From Paraspadella gotoi (taxonomy: Eukaryota > Chaetognatha), in the NCBI GenBank assembly GCA_051294375.1, contig CM119263.1:11182703-11246702 (forward strand): a stretch of 64,000 nt of DNA, in the 5' to 3' direction. Positions 1-10,408 of the stretch are shown here, one piece after another; within the stretch, counting starts at the first letter, position 1; each line of letters opens with the position of its first letter. Below the pieces are notes generated by a model that worked only from the letters and a program-made list of their open reading frames with translations, had not been told where the DNA came from and ran no database searches. Both the position numbers and the translations under genes were made by a program.

Positions 1-56
1 TTTTTTATTACGGCCTAAAGAAGTCTGATAACTTATTCATTATTACCTTTTAACAG

Positions 57-1323
57 AAATCCGGACAAATTCACTACCACGTTTGAAGACGAAGAAAATG
101 AAACGAGGGATATTCTCTTTTCTTTAGGTAATTTGATACTAATCTATGTTTTGTTCAGTGACGGTTAACTCGCCATTTTCCAGCGGTGTATCGGAATTTG
201 ACCCAAACTGCATTTCTGACCCATATCCCATCGATCCCTCCATCTTGTTTCGACTCAAGGCATAACGGAGGCCCACCTCCGCCAAGTCCGCCTCCGCGAC
301 GCCCGTTCGTCTGTGACCGGCGTCTTTCGCATCGTCCTCCACCGCGTGCAGAAGCGTCGGATGTTAATGGCGGAGTCTTCCGGTGTGTGGGGCGACGCCG
401 ACGCGGGGAGCGGCTCTCTCGGCGCCGCGGGATACCCGCGCCCGAAGAATCCGACGACCCAAACGACGCCCAAGTCCAGCCCTAAGTTCCCCAAACGGAG
501 TTGGGGCGCGGGACTCGGCAGCCCCAAACTCTGGTCCAAGATGAGGCATGGCGCTTCGGAAGGAAACGGCGCCGGCGGGGCTTGCTCTTCGGATTCCCGA
601 TCGTCCGAGGTCAAACATTCCATGGCCAAGTCGACCGGCGCCGTAAAACGCTCCAGCGGCGTCGCGCTACAAAACTGCATAAAATCGAAGTCGACCGACG
701 CGGAATTAAACGACGTGACGCCGGCCGTCGAGGACGCGGGCAACGTGGTCGTTACCGGCGCCGTCGCCATTGCTAATGGCGGCGCCATCGTCGTCGCAGA
801 GGACTCTGCTACGACTTCGACGGCACCGTTCAGCGTCGTCAACGGACACGTCGATGCAGGTGACGAAGTCGTTCTTTCCTGCGCCGCCGCTTCCGCCGTC
901 GGCGTCACTGACTCACGTCGACACACCCCCGTCCACTCGCGCCCGACGGCGCCAAATATCGCGGCGCCCATTCCTCCACTCTCCCCTCGCCCCGGCGTCG
1001 CGGTGTCAGCGGCCGATTCTATAGAGAAATCGGCGTCGAAAATGGCGGCGCCGAGCGTGGAGCTACTTGTCGACGTCGCCGCCATCGAAGCCGGGCTCGA
1101 CGCCGCGACGCCTTCGGATCGAAAATCTCGGACGCCGCCGCCGTCGTCGGCGCCGCCGTCGTCGTCGTCGCAGCAGACGAACGATTTTCGCTCAACGAAT
1201 TTGAAACGCGCCAAATCAGCCAAAACGAAAGGGTCGTCGTCGTCGTCGGCAGGCGCCGCTGGCGACAGAAGCGGGCGAGATTCTGTTGATGGAGAAGAAA
1301 ACAAAAGTTGCAACATTTTGTAA
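57..1323 (+). CDS. 3' part of an unrecognised gene ending in a CaaX box (CNIL)
   Basis: I do not recognise the family. The main exon is open in frame 1 from 202 to the TAA at 1321-1323, with GC-rich third positions that contrast with the AT-rich flanks. The last 320 residues are rich in Ser, Ala, Pro and Thr, low in predicted structure, and end KSCNIL. A C-terminal C-a-a-L is the classical signal for geranylgeranylation, so a membrane-tethered product is inferred. Upstream, 159-259 reads as a coding segment (SEFDPNCISDPYPIDPS) after a TTTTGTTCAG acceptor, and 57-127 may be an earlier exon in matching phase. The 159-259 frame hits a stop at 263-265. It joins the long frame either through a GC-AG intron (260-351, both ends phase 0) or because of a one-base error near 260. 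The 5' part lies off the window. A possible AATAAA is at about 1702. Confidence 0.55.
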
Positions 1324-2847
1324 ACTTATTATCGATAAAAGAAATGGTTAAGTGTTAAAAAACCAATACGATATATAGACCAATAGAGGTAAGATAGTTT
1401 TGATAACTTAAAAATTAATACATTTAATCGATTTATTGTTTAAAAAGCCTTATTCGACTCTCTGGAAACCCGCGGGAAAAACATATATTAACTAAAACAA
1501 AATGATATTATTCAGAGTAGGAGTTCGTCATTTTAAGCATGTGCCTTTACTTGTGATTTTACTCCTATTATTCTTTTTCATGATTCGAATGCATTTGCGT
1601 TACAAAGACGAAAAAAAATATCCATTTTTATCTAAATCGTCATGGAACTGATAAATTTTTTGTTTTCAAATACAGAACTTTTCTCTCTCTTTCTCCATTA
1701 AAATAAAATGAAATCGCATGTATTCGCTTTTGAGGCGTATTATTTACGAACCGGTCACTTTCCAAATCCCAAATTTTTTCACGAAAATTAAATTACGATT
1801 TTTTTATCGTATTACGTTTATTATTAATGTAACTTTTCTGAAAATTACAAAAACAAATCTCCGCTTCAGTTTTTTTCCGAACCAGCGGACATTAGGAGGA
1901 GAATTGAACTCGGAGATTTACAAAAAAACAAAGAAAAAAAACACCCGCTAAGTTTAATAACCGCATATCAAACAAAAAAAAAATCAATCTTCATAAATTA
2001 TTTGTATTTTCTACTTGAATGTTTTTCGGGTTCCTTATTGGATTCTCTCCTTGCGGCTAATATAAAGTCTTATTTGTTCCGTTATTAAAATTGTTTTTAT
2101 TATTAACGCATAAAAGTGTCTCGATTTATTTTTTAATAAACTCGCGACGATTTACAGTATTAATAACATATACTCACTTCGTTTTATTGTAGCATTGAAA
2201 GTAGAATGTTCGTTCTCTCATAAGTGACTGATAAATTATTGCCTCTCTCTCTTTTTCGTTTATTTTTGCGATTTTCTGCATGTTGTTTACGTTTGGTGTA
2301 TATTTTTCCAAATAGTTTTTTTTAAGATAATTGAGGTCATTTTGAAATTCAAAATTATTATGTAGGGACCACTTGAAGATATTTGTCAGAGGGCAGAAGA
2401 CAAATTCTTTTTATTAATAAAATATTTATGAATTCTCTCTGGGTATGCATACTGGATAACTGGTTTTTTTTTCTAGAAATTATATTTTATTCGGTTTATA
2501 AATGAATATTATACGATCTTTTGCATGTTTTATCTTTGGCGTTAAGTTATTTTATACTGTCTTCCCTGACCTCTTTACTAGAAAAACTCAAGGTTAAGGA
2601 TCTGAAAACAGGAACAATTTGTCATAATTGACTTCCATCAATTGGTACTGAACTACTTAAAATAGGCCAAGTATGTTTTTTCTTCATTTTTCATTTGTCG
2701 AAGGCCTTTTTCGAGAGTATCAATAGTGCTAACCAAACACATTATTATAATACGGTTGCTATGTTACGATCTCAATTCTCATTATGGGCAAATGCACAAT
2801 TGAAAAGTTTTTTGTGTTGAATTTTTTAATTGTCAATTCGCGTAGTA
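1324..2847. other. AT-rich intergenic DNA, no gene seen
   Basis: Very AT-rich, with short homopolymers and stops in all frames. I see no exon-like GC-rich island. It lies between the CaaX gene and a mariner-like element. Confidence 0.6.
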
Positions 2848-3404
2848 CACTGCGGCGTAAAAAAGTAGTCACTTGTTAGCATTAAAAACCCCACTATTTT
2901 TTTTTATTTTGAGAAAATATTTATTAAAATTATAGCTTTTTAAAAAGTTATTGATTGGTATAAGAAAAAAATTAATTGGTTTAGGCAGTAGAATATAGCA
3001 ATACTTTAAAGTCAGAGTCTGAAAATGTTAAAGGAAAGAAAATAGATGAACTTTCTTTTTCTGACTAATAATAAAAGATTGTTTTTTTAAATAATTTCCT
3101 CATTTAAAATTGTTAAGACCTTTCCCTACAAATATTCTATGCTGAATTTGTTCAGCCAACTTCATATTATAAACATTTTATAATAGGGAAAAGTCATTGA
3201 CTTTTTTAGCAAAATTTTTTTTTTACCAATCGATTTTGACGTCCTATAACTTTCAAACGCTTTGCTCGATTTTATTGGGACTTAGATCAGGCACTTCATC
3301 TTTCAAAAAGATTCGTTTTATGTTTCTATATCTTTGTAAAATTCAGCCATCCAATACGGTTTTTTTATGTGAAAAAGTGGCTACTTTTTTTTTGCGCCGC
3401 AGTG
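2848..3404. mobile_element. Non-autonomous Tc1/mariner-like element with TA target duplication
   Basis: The left end begins CACTGCGGCGTAAAAAAGTA. The right end, read on the minus strand, begins CACTGCGGCGCAAAAAAAAA and goes on into GTAGCCACTTTT. The terminal inverted repeats therefore match over roughly 45 bp, allowing small gaps. Both ends abut TA (2846-2847 and 3405-3406), the target-site duplication of the Tc1/mariner superfamily. At 557 bp, with no transposase-like reading frame inside, it must be a deletion derivative mobilised in trans. The ends still match well, which suggests modest age. Confidence 0.8.
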
Positions 3405-4686
3405 TAAAAGAGCTATATAAGCCACTCTCAGTTCAGTCTCCTCGAAAAAGCTAGGCTAAGTTCAGCGGATGAACGAATTACTCTTTGACGGTTGAGAAGA
3501 CCCCAACAGTAGCTGATTATGCTTGATGGCTAAGCCCCTCCATCGTTTCTTTTTTCAAGACATCTTGGCACGATGAGCACTTGCGTTCTCCCGAACAGGT
3601 TAGCGACAATGCAGCATTCAGCTCTAGGCACCACTCCGGAAACTTTTGTTGAAAACACTATCACTGTCAAATAGGCGACGCGGAAAATCTAACCTCGAGA
3701 CAGCTTTTTTGTGGTCCGAATTTCACGCAGCCACCCCGCAATGGGGGGCGCAATCGGGGGCATGGTCTTTGAGGCCGGGTGCCAAGGCCGTATGGAATCA
3801 TTAGCTGTCCAGTGTCCAGTGTCCACCCAACGAGGGGCCCAGCAATCCGTTCCAGGTCTCAAACAATTGTAAAAGCAATAAACATGATTGTTATCAAAGA
3901 AATAAATAAAAAAATTAAGCAAATAGCATGTTTAAGACATTTTTATTGCAAGAAGGCGTGTTTTTCATAGTTTTTTCAATACTGAAGATAAAAAAATTAT
4001 TAATTTTTTCACAAATTTAGAAAATAATAAAATTATGCCAGATTTACCAGATTATAATTTATATGCTATATGTCATATTATTTTTTTACTGGCTAGACGG
4101 TTTAAAAATATGCCATATCTGGCACACAATATGCTAAGTTTAATCAGAAATGCACATTTAACGTTATTCTTACGGGAAAAAAGTTACTACGTACATATGA
4201 ACGTGAAAAAAAAGCATCAAACACGTAAAGCGTAAAGCTTCAATTAAAACTAATTCGACTATCTAAAACAGCTTATCTTAAATTTAATTCAATTGAAACG
4301 TCACAATTAATAATATTTGGATTTTGTAGGCTTTTAAACCTAGTTGTAGTACTTGTAAAGTTGTATGGGATAGGTTATCTGTACTTGCTCTTTTTTCTTG
4401 TTAAAGATAACCTGCTTCAACCGGAAAACCTGTCGTCGTCTCGAGAAATAGAGCTCAACAAAAGACAAACTTCATAATTTCCTTCATTTGCTTTATTAAT
4501 GCTTTAGCAAAACCATTTTTTTTTCAATTTATTATTCATTTATTACGTATCAAGTTTTCAGTTTTTATATTCTTGTTAGCGAAATCTGCAAGAAACAGGT
4601 CAAGCTAGAAACTCAGTTTCCATTTTTGTTTTACCGATTCGATCGCGAATATCGAATTTTGAACTAGTTTTGTCCGACCCAGGGCC
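3405..4686. other. Intergenic DNA upstream of the Ly6-type gene
   Basis: No exon is supported. A GC-rich patch at 3715-3850, with two tandem GTCCAGT units, may be a degraded dispersed repeat. The last 100 bases before 4687 are the presumed promoter and 5' UTR; I see no clear TATA box. Confidence 0.45.
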
Positions 4687-7600
4687 ATGAGGACTCCGTT
4701 GGGGGCGTTATCAATCCTGGTCTGCTGTGTCGTGCACTACGTTTGCTGTGCGGGCAGCAGTTCAAATTCTGGCTCGCCATCCACGCTGTCCCAACCTCAA
4801 CCGACCGCTGGAAGTTTAACTGAAGAACAAAAAAGAGAAGAGAAGAAAGAGGATGGAAGCAATCCCACCGAGATGGTTGAAAAAGGGGAGGGTTCGCTAA
4901 GATGCTTTCGCAAGGGATTCGCCTCGCCGCCTTATGTTCCACAAATCTCTTCCAACTGTACCGAGTGCGCCAGCGTGTTGATTCAGGCACCTAAGGTCCA
5001 AAATTTGGCTCACCCTAATACATTAGACAGTTATTTGCGACCTCATTTGTGTTTCTCGTCATGAATGATCTATCGGTTGATTGTCTATGCCCTTCTTAAA
5101 TGTAGCTAATTAGCTATTTAGTGTTTTCTTAAAGTTAGAATACGACATCGACTTATTAGCGTTTATCGCTTCATCCCCCTCAGTTCCTCATGTACGCTCC
5201 ACAGTGTCTCAACCAGAAGATGCCATCTGGAAGCGAAGAAAAAATGAGCAATCTCTACAAAAACAAGATTCAGAAGAGCTTCAACATGACCGGGCTCAAT
5301 TACGAGATGAAAAGCATCAGAGTGGATTTCAGCGTTTGCGCTCAGTCGCTTTGCAACAAACCGAAAACGCTGAAGAAGACGACATCCATGAAAGGAGTAA
5401 GCTTCAGTGTGGGAAAGGGCGCGAGCGGGCTGGCGATAGTGATTTCCCCCCCCCTTTTATTCATACAAAAATTAGGATCACAGTCCTCTTCCTAATCCTC
5501 CCGAACGATATTGCTTCTCGTACTTTCTTGATGGTCCGCTTGGCATTGTGGAGTGTCCACCGGAGGGAGGAGTTGTCAGAAACCGAACGGTAATGACAAA
5601 TATTTATTCAAGGTAGATAAGAATAGGGAGAAACAAGTTTGAGCAAATAATGTCGGATCTGCCCACGATCATTAGCGGTTATTAATTAATAAATTAATTG
5701 AATAATTAATTTATTAATTAATAAATACATTGATTAATTTGATCCAAAATGTTTGTTTTTAGGTCTTTTTGTCATTGACAACAATAAAAACGACGACGAT
5801 GATGGCGACGACGACAATAATGTCAATAACGATTGACTAATTAAATAATTAATTAATTGATAAATAAATTGATTGATTGAATAATTAACTAATAGATAAA
5901 TTGATTCATTAAATAATTGATTGATTAATTGAATGTTTAATTAATTATTGATTGATTTGTTGACTAATTCATTATTTGATTAATTAATACATCTTGCATT
6001 TACATTTAATATAAAAAGACAAAGCATAATTAGTGAAACAGGTTTTTTGTTTTTTTCATTTAAACTCATTTCCACTCAGACGATTTCATTGAAAATTGAT
6101 TTCCAGCTTAATAACACACTTTCCAAACCGCATAAAAAATTTAAAGTCAATCTCCCCTTCCACTCATGAGTAATTGGTATTCAAACAGTGAAAGATTTTT
6201 TTATTTTTTCCATTTAAAATCATTTCCACTCGCACAATTCCATCGATACTTCATATCCAGATCAATCACACACTTCCCTACCCACATACAAAATTTCATT
6301 CTAATCCATCCATCCAATCACGAGTTATTGGAGTTTTTTGCTAAGGTGGGACGGACGGACGGACACACAGATAGACGGACTTAATTTTTTTTGCATAATT
6401 TATCAACGTGAATTTCCTTTCTTTTTCGTTGTGATTGCGTATTGGAAGACGTTTTTAATGTTTTTCTACAACGACTTTATTTGTAAAAACGTACATGTTT
6501 CGGCTTACATACAAGCCTTCTTCAGCGTTAACAAATTATTTATCATAATTCGATGTTCTGACATGATATAAGTGAATGCCCGACAAGATTGAGGGGGCGG
6601 ACCGACGGACCGACAAAGTGAATTATGGAGTCGGGATCTGATAAAAATTAAGGCATTGATTATTAACGTTTTATTTGCTCTCAGAAATACATGCAAGAAT
6701 GCGTTTTGCTAACGATCGAGTTTGACTTCGTAGTTTTCTTAGCCGGATGCATCAAGAAGGGAACAAACGAAGCCAGAGTGAGTTGATTTATATTTTTATA
6801 TAATTAATTGGTTTATATTCTTCAACGACGAGAGAACCATCTGTCGGAAGCAAAAAAAAAAGTTGTCGAAAAAGAAAAAAAGGCTAAATTTTATTTTTCG
6901 CCGACCGGGGTTTTGGCGTATTTTAAAAAAATCATTTAAAAATATTTATTTAAAAAAAAAAAATTACCTAATTAGTAATTACCCTAACCTTAAACCCTTT
7001 TAACCTTAACCACCCCTAACCCTAAACCACCCATAAACCACTCTTAATCCTACCCCATAACCTCTAACCCCGGTCGGCGAAAGTAAAATTAACCCAAAAA
7101 TCTCTTCACAAAAAAATTGAAATCTAAATCAATCCTCTACAAAATGAGATAATTTAATTGATGAGAAAATGTAGTACTTCCGTAAATACTTTATTTTGTG
7201 ACTGATTCAATGAGAGATAAATGAATTGGCAATGCCAATGGCGGTTCGAATTCAAGAGCGACGCCGACAAATATTTGACATAAAATAACGAACCTATGGC
7301 AACAGCCGGGTTGCCTGTGATGCCCATTGGGATGGGGCATCTCACTGTTGGCTTTGGGGGCTTCCGACCCTCAGTGACGCCTCCAGTCACTGGCGCGGTT
7401 ACCCTAGGACGGTCTCGCCACAAACCAAAATTTAAAAAAAATTATCAGTTTCTGGAAAATCAACCAATGCGACTAATACGACTTATTTTCAGTTGAGAGA
7501 TTTAATCAAGAAGAATCACCCGAAAGACTCGGGACCGCTCAAGGTTACCATGAAGACCTGCGAAACAAATCTTTGCAACGGTGTTCCCGAGGACGATCTC

Positions 7601-7786
7601 GGCAGCGGAAGCGGGAGCGGCAGTGGGGGCGGCGCCGCATCTGGCGCCGATTCTTTTTACTTTTCGCGAACTTGGCCGACATTTGTTGCCGGCGTCGCTT
7701 TTTTAGGACTCCTAGCTCGCAACGTGATTTCCAGGGATTTGGCAGCGACGATGACGACGATGCCTGATAAGCGGAATCGGTATTAA
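4687..7786 (+). CDS. Ly6/uPAR (three-finger) domain protein with signal peptide and C-terminal hydrophobic segment
   Basis: Four exons in one frame: 4687-4995, 5184-5396, 6685-6777 and 7493-7786 (all junctions phase 0, total 302 aa). Residues 1-22 form a signal peptide (ALSILVCCVVHYVCCAG). A cysteine-rich region starts at LRCF, continues with NCTEC, and closes with CAQSLCNKP. A second region closes with CETNLCNG. The C-x(3-4)-LCN ending is the signature of Ly6/uPAR three-finger domains, so two partial or diverged domains are inferred. The second lacks an obvious first-finger CxxC stretch, so an exon in the 5397-6684 intron may be missed. A Gly/Ser-rich linker precedes a hydrophobic stretch (WPTFVAGVAFLGLLA). 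About 24 polar residues follow it, so a single-pass anchor fits better than a classic GPI signal. The exon 1 donor (AAG/GTCCAA) is weak. ATTAAA at 7862 is a possible poly(A) signal. Confidence 0.65.
5685..5990. repeat. Low-complexity ATTA/ATTG tetranucleotide tract in Ly6-type gene intron
   Basis: About 300 bp made mostly of ATTAATTG-, ATTAATAA- and GATTGATT-type tetramers, broken by a short CGACGACGATGATGG stretch near 5790. It is an imperfect simple repeat without coding potential. Confidence 0.75.
6050..6384. repeat. Two tandem ~140-bp units followed by a GGAC tetramer run
   Basis: Unit 1 (about 6052-6190) and unit 2 (about 6198-6345) share ordered blocks: CATTTAAA, TCATTTCCACTC, CATATCCAG or TTTCCAGC, CACACTT, then CA(T/C)GAGT(A/T)ATTGG. 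They are followed by GGGACGGACGGACGGACACA. A related GGACCGAC motif recurs at 6598-6615, 46560-46590 and 47430-47445. The pattern resembles dispersed animal repeats that end in CGGAC runs, but I cannot name the family. Confidence 0.6.
6886..7094. mobile_element. MITE-like element with ~25-bp TIRs and a telomere-like interior
   Basis: The left end reads AATTTTATTTTTCGCCGACC then GGGGTT. The right end, on the minus strand, reads AATTTTACTTTCGCCGACCG then GGGTT. These are near-perfect terminal inverted repeats, with TA at both outer edges as a possible target duplication. The interior (about 6960-7075) is a string of degenerate CCCTAA/CCTTAA/CCCTAAA units in one orientation. There is no reading frame. 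It sits in the last intron of the Ly6-type gene. Confidence 0.75.
7295..7394 (-). repeat. 3' fragment of the tRNA-derived SINE family
   Basis: On the minus strand this stretch runs GCCAGTGACTGGAGGCGTCA, then CTGAGGGTC, GTGAGATGCCCC, GGGCATCACAGGC and ends GTTGCCATA. The same ordered blocks make up the 3' half of the copies at 17221, 17690 and 60222. The tRNA-like head is absent or too diverged to see, so this is a truncated, older copy in the last intron of the Ly6-type gene. Confidence 0.7.
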
Positions 7787-9600
7787 GTTTATAAATTCAA
7801 ATTATTAATATTTTGGTTGTAAGAAAACGTTGATGTTGTATTTTGATTCTAAATTGAGTACATTAAAGTGCCTTATCATCCGTGACTTTTAGAAAACTAA
7901 AAAGATGACGAAAGGAGAAATCAGATAAGGAAAAAGCAAGCGGGTAATTTTTCTTCATCTCGTAAGACAATTGACGTTTTAACTTAGTTTGATCCGAATT
8001 CGCTCGTTATCTTTAACTTCAAGTTTAAAATTGAAAAAAATATGAGGTTCAATCCTGTTCTTGTTCTTGCCTATTTGATTTTGACATTAGCTTCCATTAT
8101 ATACAAATCTACTCTGTAGTCTGAACTCTCAACATAAATAATCTAATAAATAACTTTAAAACCATAAAAAAAATATTCCCTCCAGCCCTTTCTGTTCAGC
8201 CTTTTAGATATTTTTAATTTTCAATAAATGTCTTCTTGACAAGAATGATGTCTAATATCTAATTAGAAAACTAGTGCAGAAAGTAACTTTTAACCTTGTG
8301 TTGTATAGATGCTCCCTTTATTTCCAGAAGACAACATTATATTATAAAAAATTTAAAGAACAAATATAAGAAAAAATTTTAAAAGAATTAATGATTAAAT
8401 CTAATTTTATATTGGTTGTACCAATTTTATAAAATTCTGTTCCTTGATTTTTATTACAATTGAAACCTTCTTTGAAATATTATACCACTTCATTGATAAA
8501 GAAGCCAGGTTCTCTGGGAGTGAATAAACGAGACTGTGAGAGAGTCTTGATTGAAAGCTTGCATGTACCTACTATGTAATTATCTTGTAAGAGTGATGGA
8601 GGCCTTAAACCCCAAAAACTGTCTAAAGTCAGGGGAAAGATAGCTTATTTATTAAATGAATGGTTAATTTTTATATTGGTTGTACCAATTTCATAATAGT
8701 AAATATGTTAAACTTTGACATTCATTTTTAAATTGAATCCAGTTTAGTCTAGTATAAATATAATATAATAAACAAGTAATCTTAAAATTTTTCATAAATC
8801 CATAGTACATACTTCTCAAAAAAGGAAAAAAATTGCCTAAAAAAGGGATGTGATTCGATTGAGGAAAATTTTTGCAGTCTGCACAATGTCCGCAGAAATC
8901 ACCAAAATTTTTTCTCTCGTCACTGCAAAAAGATTTTTTAATCCGAAATCACTGACGGAATGATTAATGAAATACACGGATCCAAACGGGATTACAGTTA
9001 CTAATACTATTTTTTATAATAGCTGCACGGGACGAATCTAAATTAAATAACAAAATCATGAACGTCGTCGAGCTTTTATGTTTTAAAATTGGCCCCTTGT
9101 TTAAATGCCTCGAGTTGGAATCAATGAAATAATAAACCGGTTTCATGATCGAAAATGAACGTCTGTCATTGGCCCGCTGCCTCCGAAATCCATCCAATCA
9201 AAAGGCCTCGATCACGGCCTTCTTCCTAATCGCTTACTCATGAAAATACAAAAAGCAAGCAAAGCGGCAGCGTCGAGCCTGTCTGAATCCTGGGTAAGGG
9301 AACGATAACAAATCCCTTGGGTAAGTTCGAGACATACGAAAGTAGCGTGTATAAGCCCCTCTTTCTTCGTGTCCTTCGCCGATCAAATTTTTTTTTTTTA
9401 TGAACTCTACCTCTTTTAAGGCGCCTTTTCTTTTCAACGGCGCAATACAACCAAAGAGTTACTGATCGACTTTAGATTTCGAATTTAGTTGCAATAAAAC
9501 AGTTTATCGTCGCTCTTACAACTTTCAGTCAAAAGTACCGACTCCATATTTCTCTGCTACGAACTCTCTTTCACGCCTCCGAACAATTTCTGTCTGCGAA
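7787..9600. other. Intergenic region before synaptophysin
   Basis: AT-rich up to about 8940, including a dispersed repeat (8461-8697). From 8960 to 9600 GC content rises and CCAAT-like boxes appear (GTCATTGGCCC near 9166, ATCCAATC near 9190). This is the presumed promoter and 5' UTR of the synaptophysin gene. No TATA box could be assigned with confidence. Confidence 0.45.
8461..8697 (+). repeat. Dispersed repeat family A, full-length copy
   Basis: Key blocks in order: TGAAACCTTCTTTGAAATAT, TATACCACTTCATT, AACGAGACTG, AGAGTCTTGA, GTAAGAGTGATGGAGGCCTT, CCAAA, AAGTCAGGGG, AAGATAGC, ATTAAATGAATGG and a terminal ATATTGGTTGTACCAATTTC. The same order occurs at 22903-23126 and, 5'-truncated, at 12221-12364. 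The terminal TTGGTTGTACCAA is nearly palindromic and also occurs just upstream at 8408-8430, which may mark the other end. There is no coding potential and no obvious A/B box. Confidence 0.8.
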
Positions 9601-9601
9601 A

Positions 9602-10408
9602 ATGAACGCGGAGAACTTCCACGTGAACTTCGAGGTGATGAAGGAGCCTAGAGGCTTCATTAAGATCATCCAGTTTATCTGCAGCATCGTGGCTTTTGCT
9701 TGCGTCACGGATTGGACCGGCAAGCTCCAGGTGACCGTTCCCTGCAAAGAAAACGGCACAGGCCAAGACGTCATCGTCAAGGACGTCACCCAAACGTGGG
9801 AGTTTTCTTACCCATTCGCCCTGGACGAAATATCGCTGAGCCAAGTCTGCAAGAACGAGCAACCGACCCCGGATGGAGACTTCATGGCCAACGAGGTTCA
9901 CCAAGCGCAGTTCTTCGTCTGCGTGGGAGTAATTACCCTTCTTGCTTCGATCACCTTGACCGCTCTGTACGTCTGCTACGACGAGGTTTACCTCCGCACG
10001 CCGCGCCTCGTCTGGGCCGACGTAATTGTGCATGGCTCGCTAGCCTTCTTCTGGTTCGTGTCTTCGGCCACTTTTGCTTCCTCAATCGGGGACATAAAGT
10101 ACTTTTCCTCCGAGAAATTCATCCTTAAGCAATTGGGTCCGGAATGCGTTCCCGACAAGTGCAAGGTGGTGGAACCCACCTACGCGGGTCTTCACATCGC
10201 CGCCCTCGTGGGATTCCTCAACGCGTTTCTGTGGTGCTCCAATCTCTGGTTTCTCTACAAGGAGACACGGGAACGGAAGGGAGATTTCGTCGACGAACCT
10301 GCCGAAGCGCAGGGCCCCAGCGGAGTTGGAGGCTACGACCCTTACGGACCCGGTCCGCAGTGGGGCTCGGGACCCTCGGCCGTCCAAGGAGGTCTCGATG
10401 AAATGTAA
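9602..10408 (+). CDS. Synaptophysin family protein (MARVEL, four transmembrane segments), intronless
   Basis: Uninterrupted 268-aa frame starting AAAATGAACGCG. The N-terminus (NFEVMKEPRGFIKIIQF) matches the conserved start of synaptophysin and synaptoporin. Four hydrophobic segments lie at about residues 18-37, 101-125, 138-162 and 195-218. The last ends LWCSNLWFLYKETR, the family hallmark before the cytoplasmic tail. Lumenal loop 1 has Cys48 and Cys83 and an NGT glycosylation sequon (Asn51). Loop 2 has Cys182 and Cys187, as expected for the two lumenal disulfides. The tail is Gly/Pro/Tyr-rich (GGYDPYGPGPQ), like the YG-rich tail of vertebrate synaptophysin, though shorter. The family sits in synaptic and other small secretory vesicles and pairs with synaptobrevin. 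No introns are seen, unlike its spliced neighbours. ATTAAA at 10500 is a likely poly(A) signal. Synaptogyrin is the closest alternative but fits the ends less well. Confidence 0.93.
   Translation: MNAENFHVNFEVMKEPRGFIKIIQFICSIVAFACVTDWTGKLQVTVPCKENGTGQDVIVKDVTQTWEFSYPFALDEISLSQVCKNEQPTPDGDFMANEVHQAQFFVCVGVITLLASITLTALYVCYDEVYLRTPRLVWADVIVHGSLAFFWFVSSATFASSIGDIKYFSSEKFILKQLGPECVPDKCKVVEPTYAGLHIAALVGFLNAFLWCSNLWFLYKETRERKGDFVDEPAEAQGPSGVGGYDPYGPGPQWGSGPSAVQGGLDEM

Noticed and set aside
255-1316. 353-residue minus-strand open frame opposite the CaaX gene
   Set aside because: It is the antisense shadow of the plus-strand frame. The plus strand has the expected GC-rich third positions and a sensible CaaX end; the minus product is a run of Asp, Ala and Ser.
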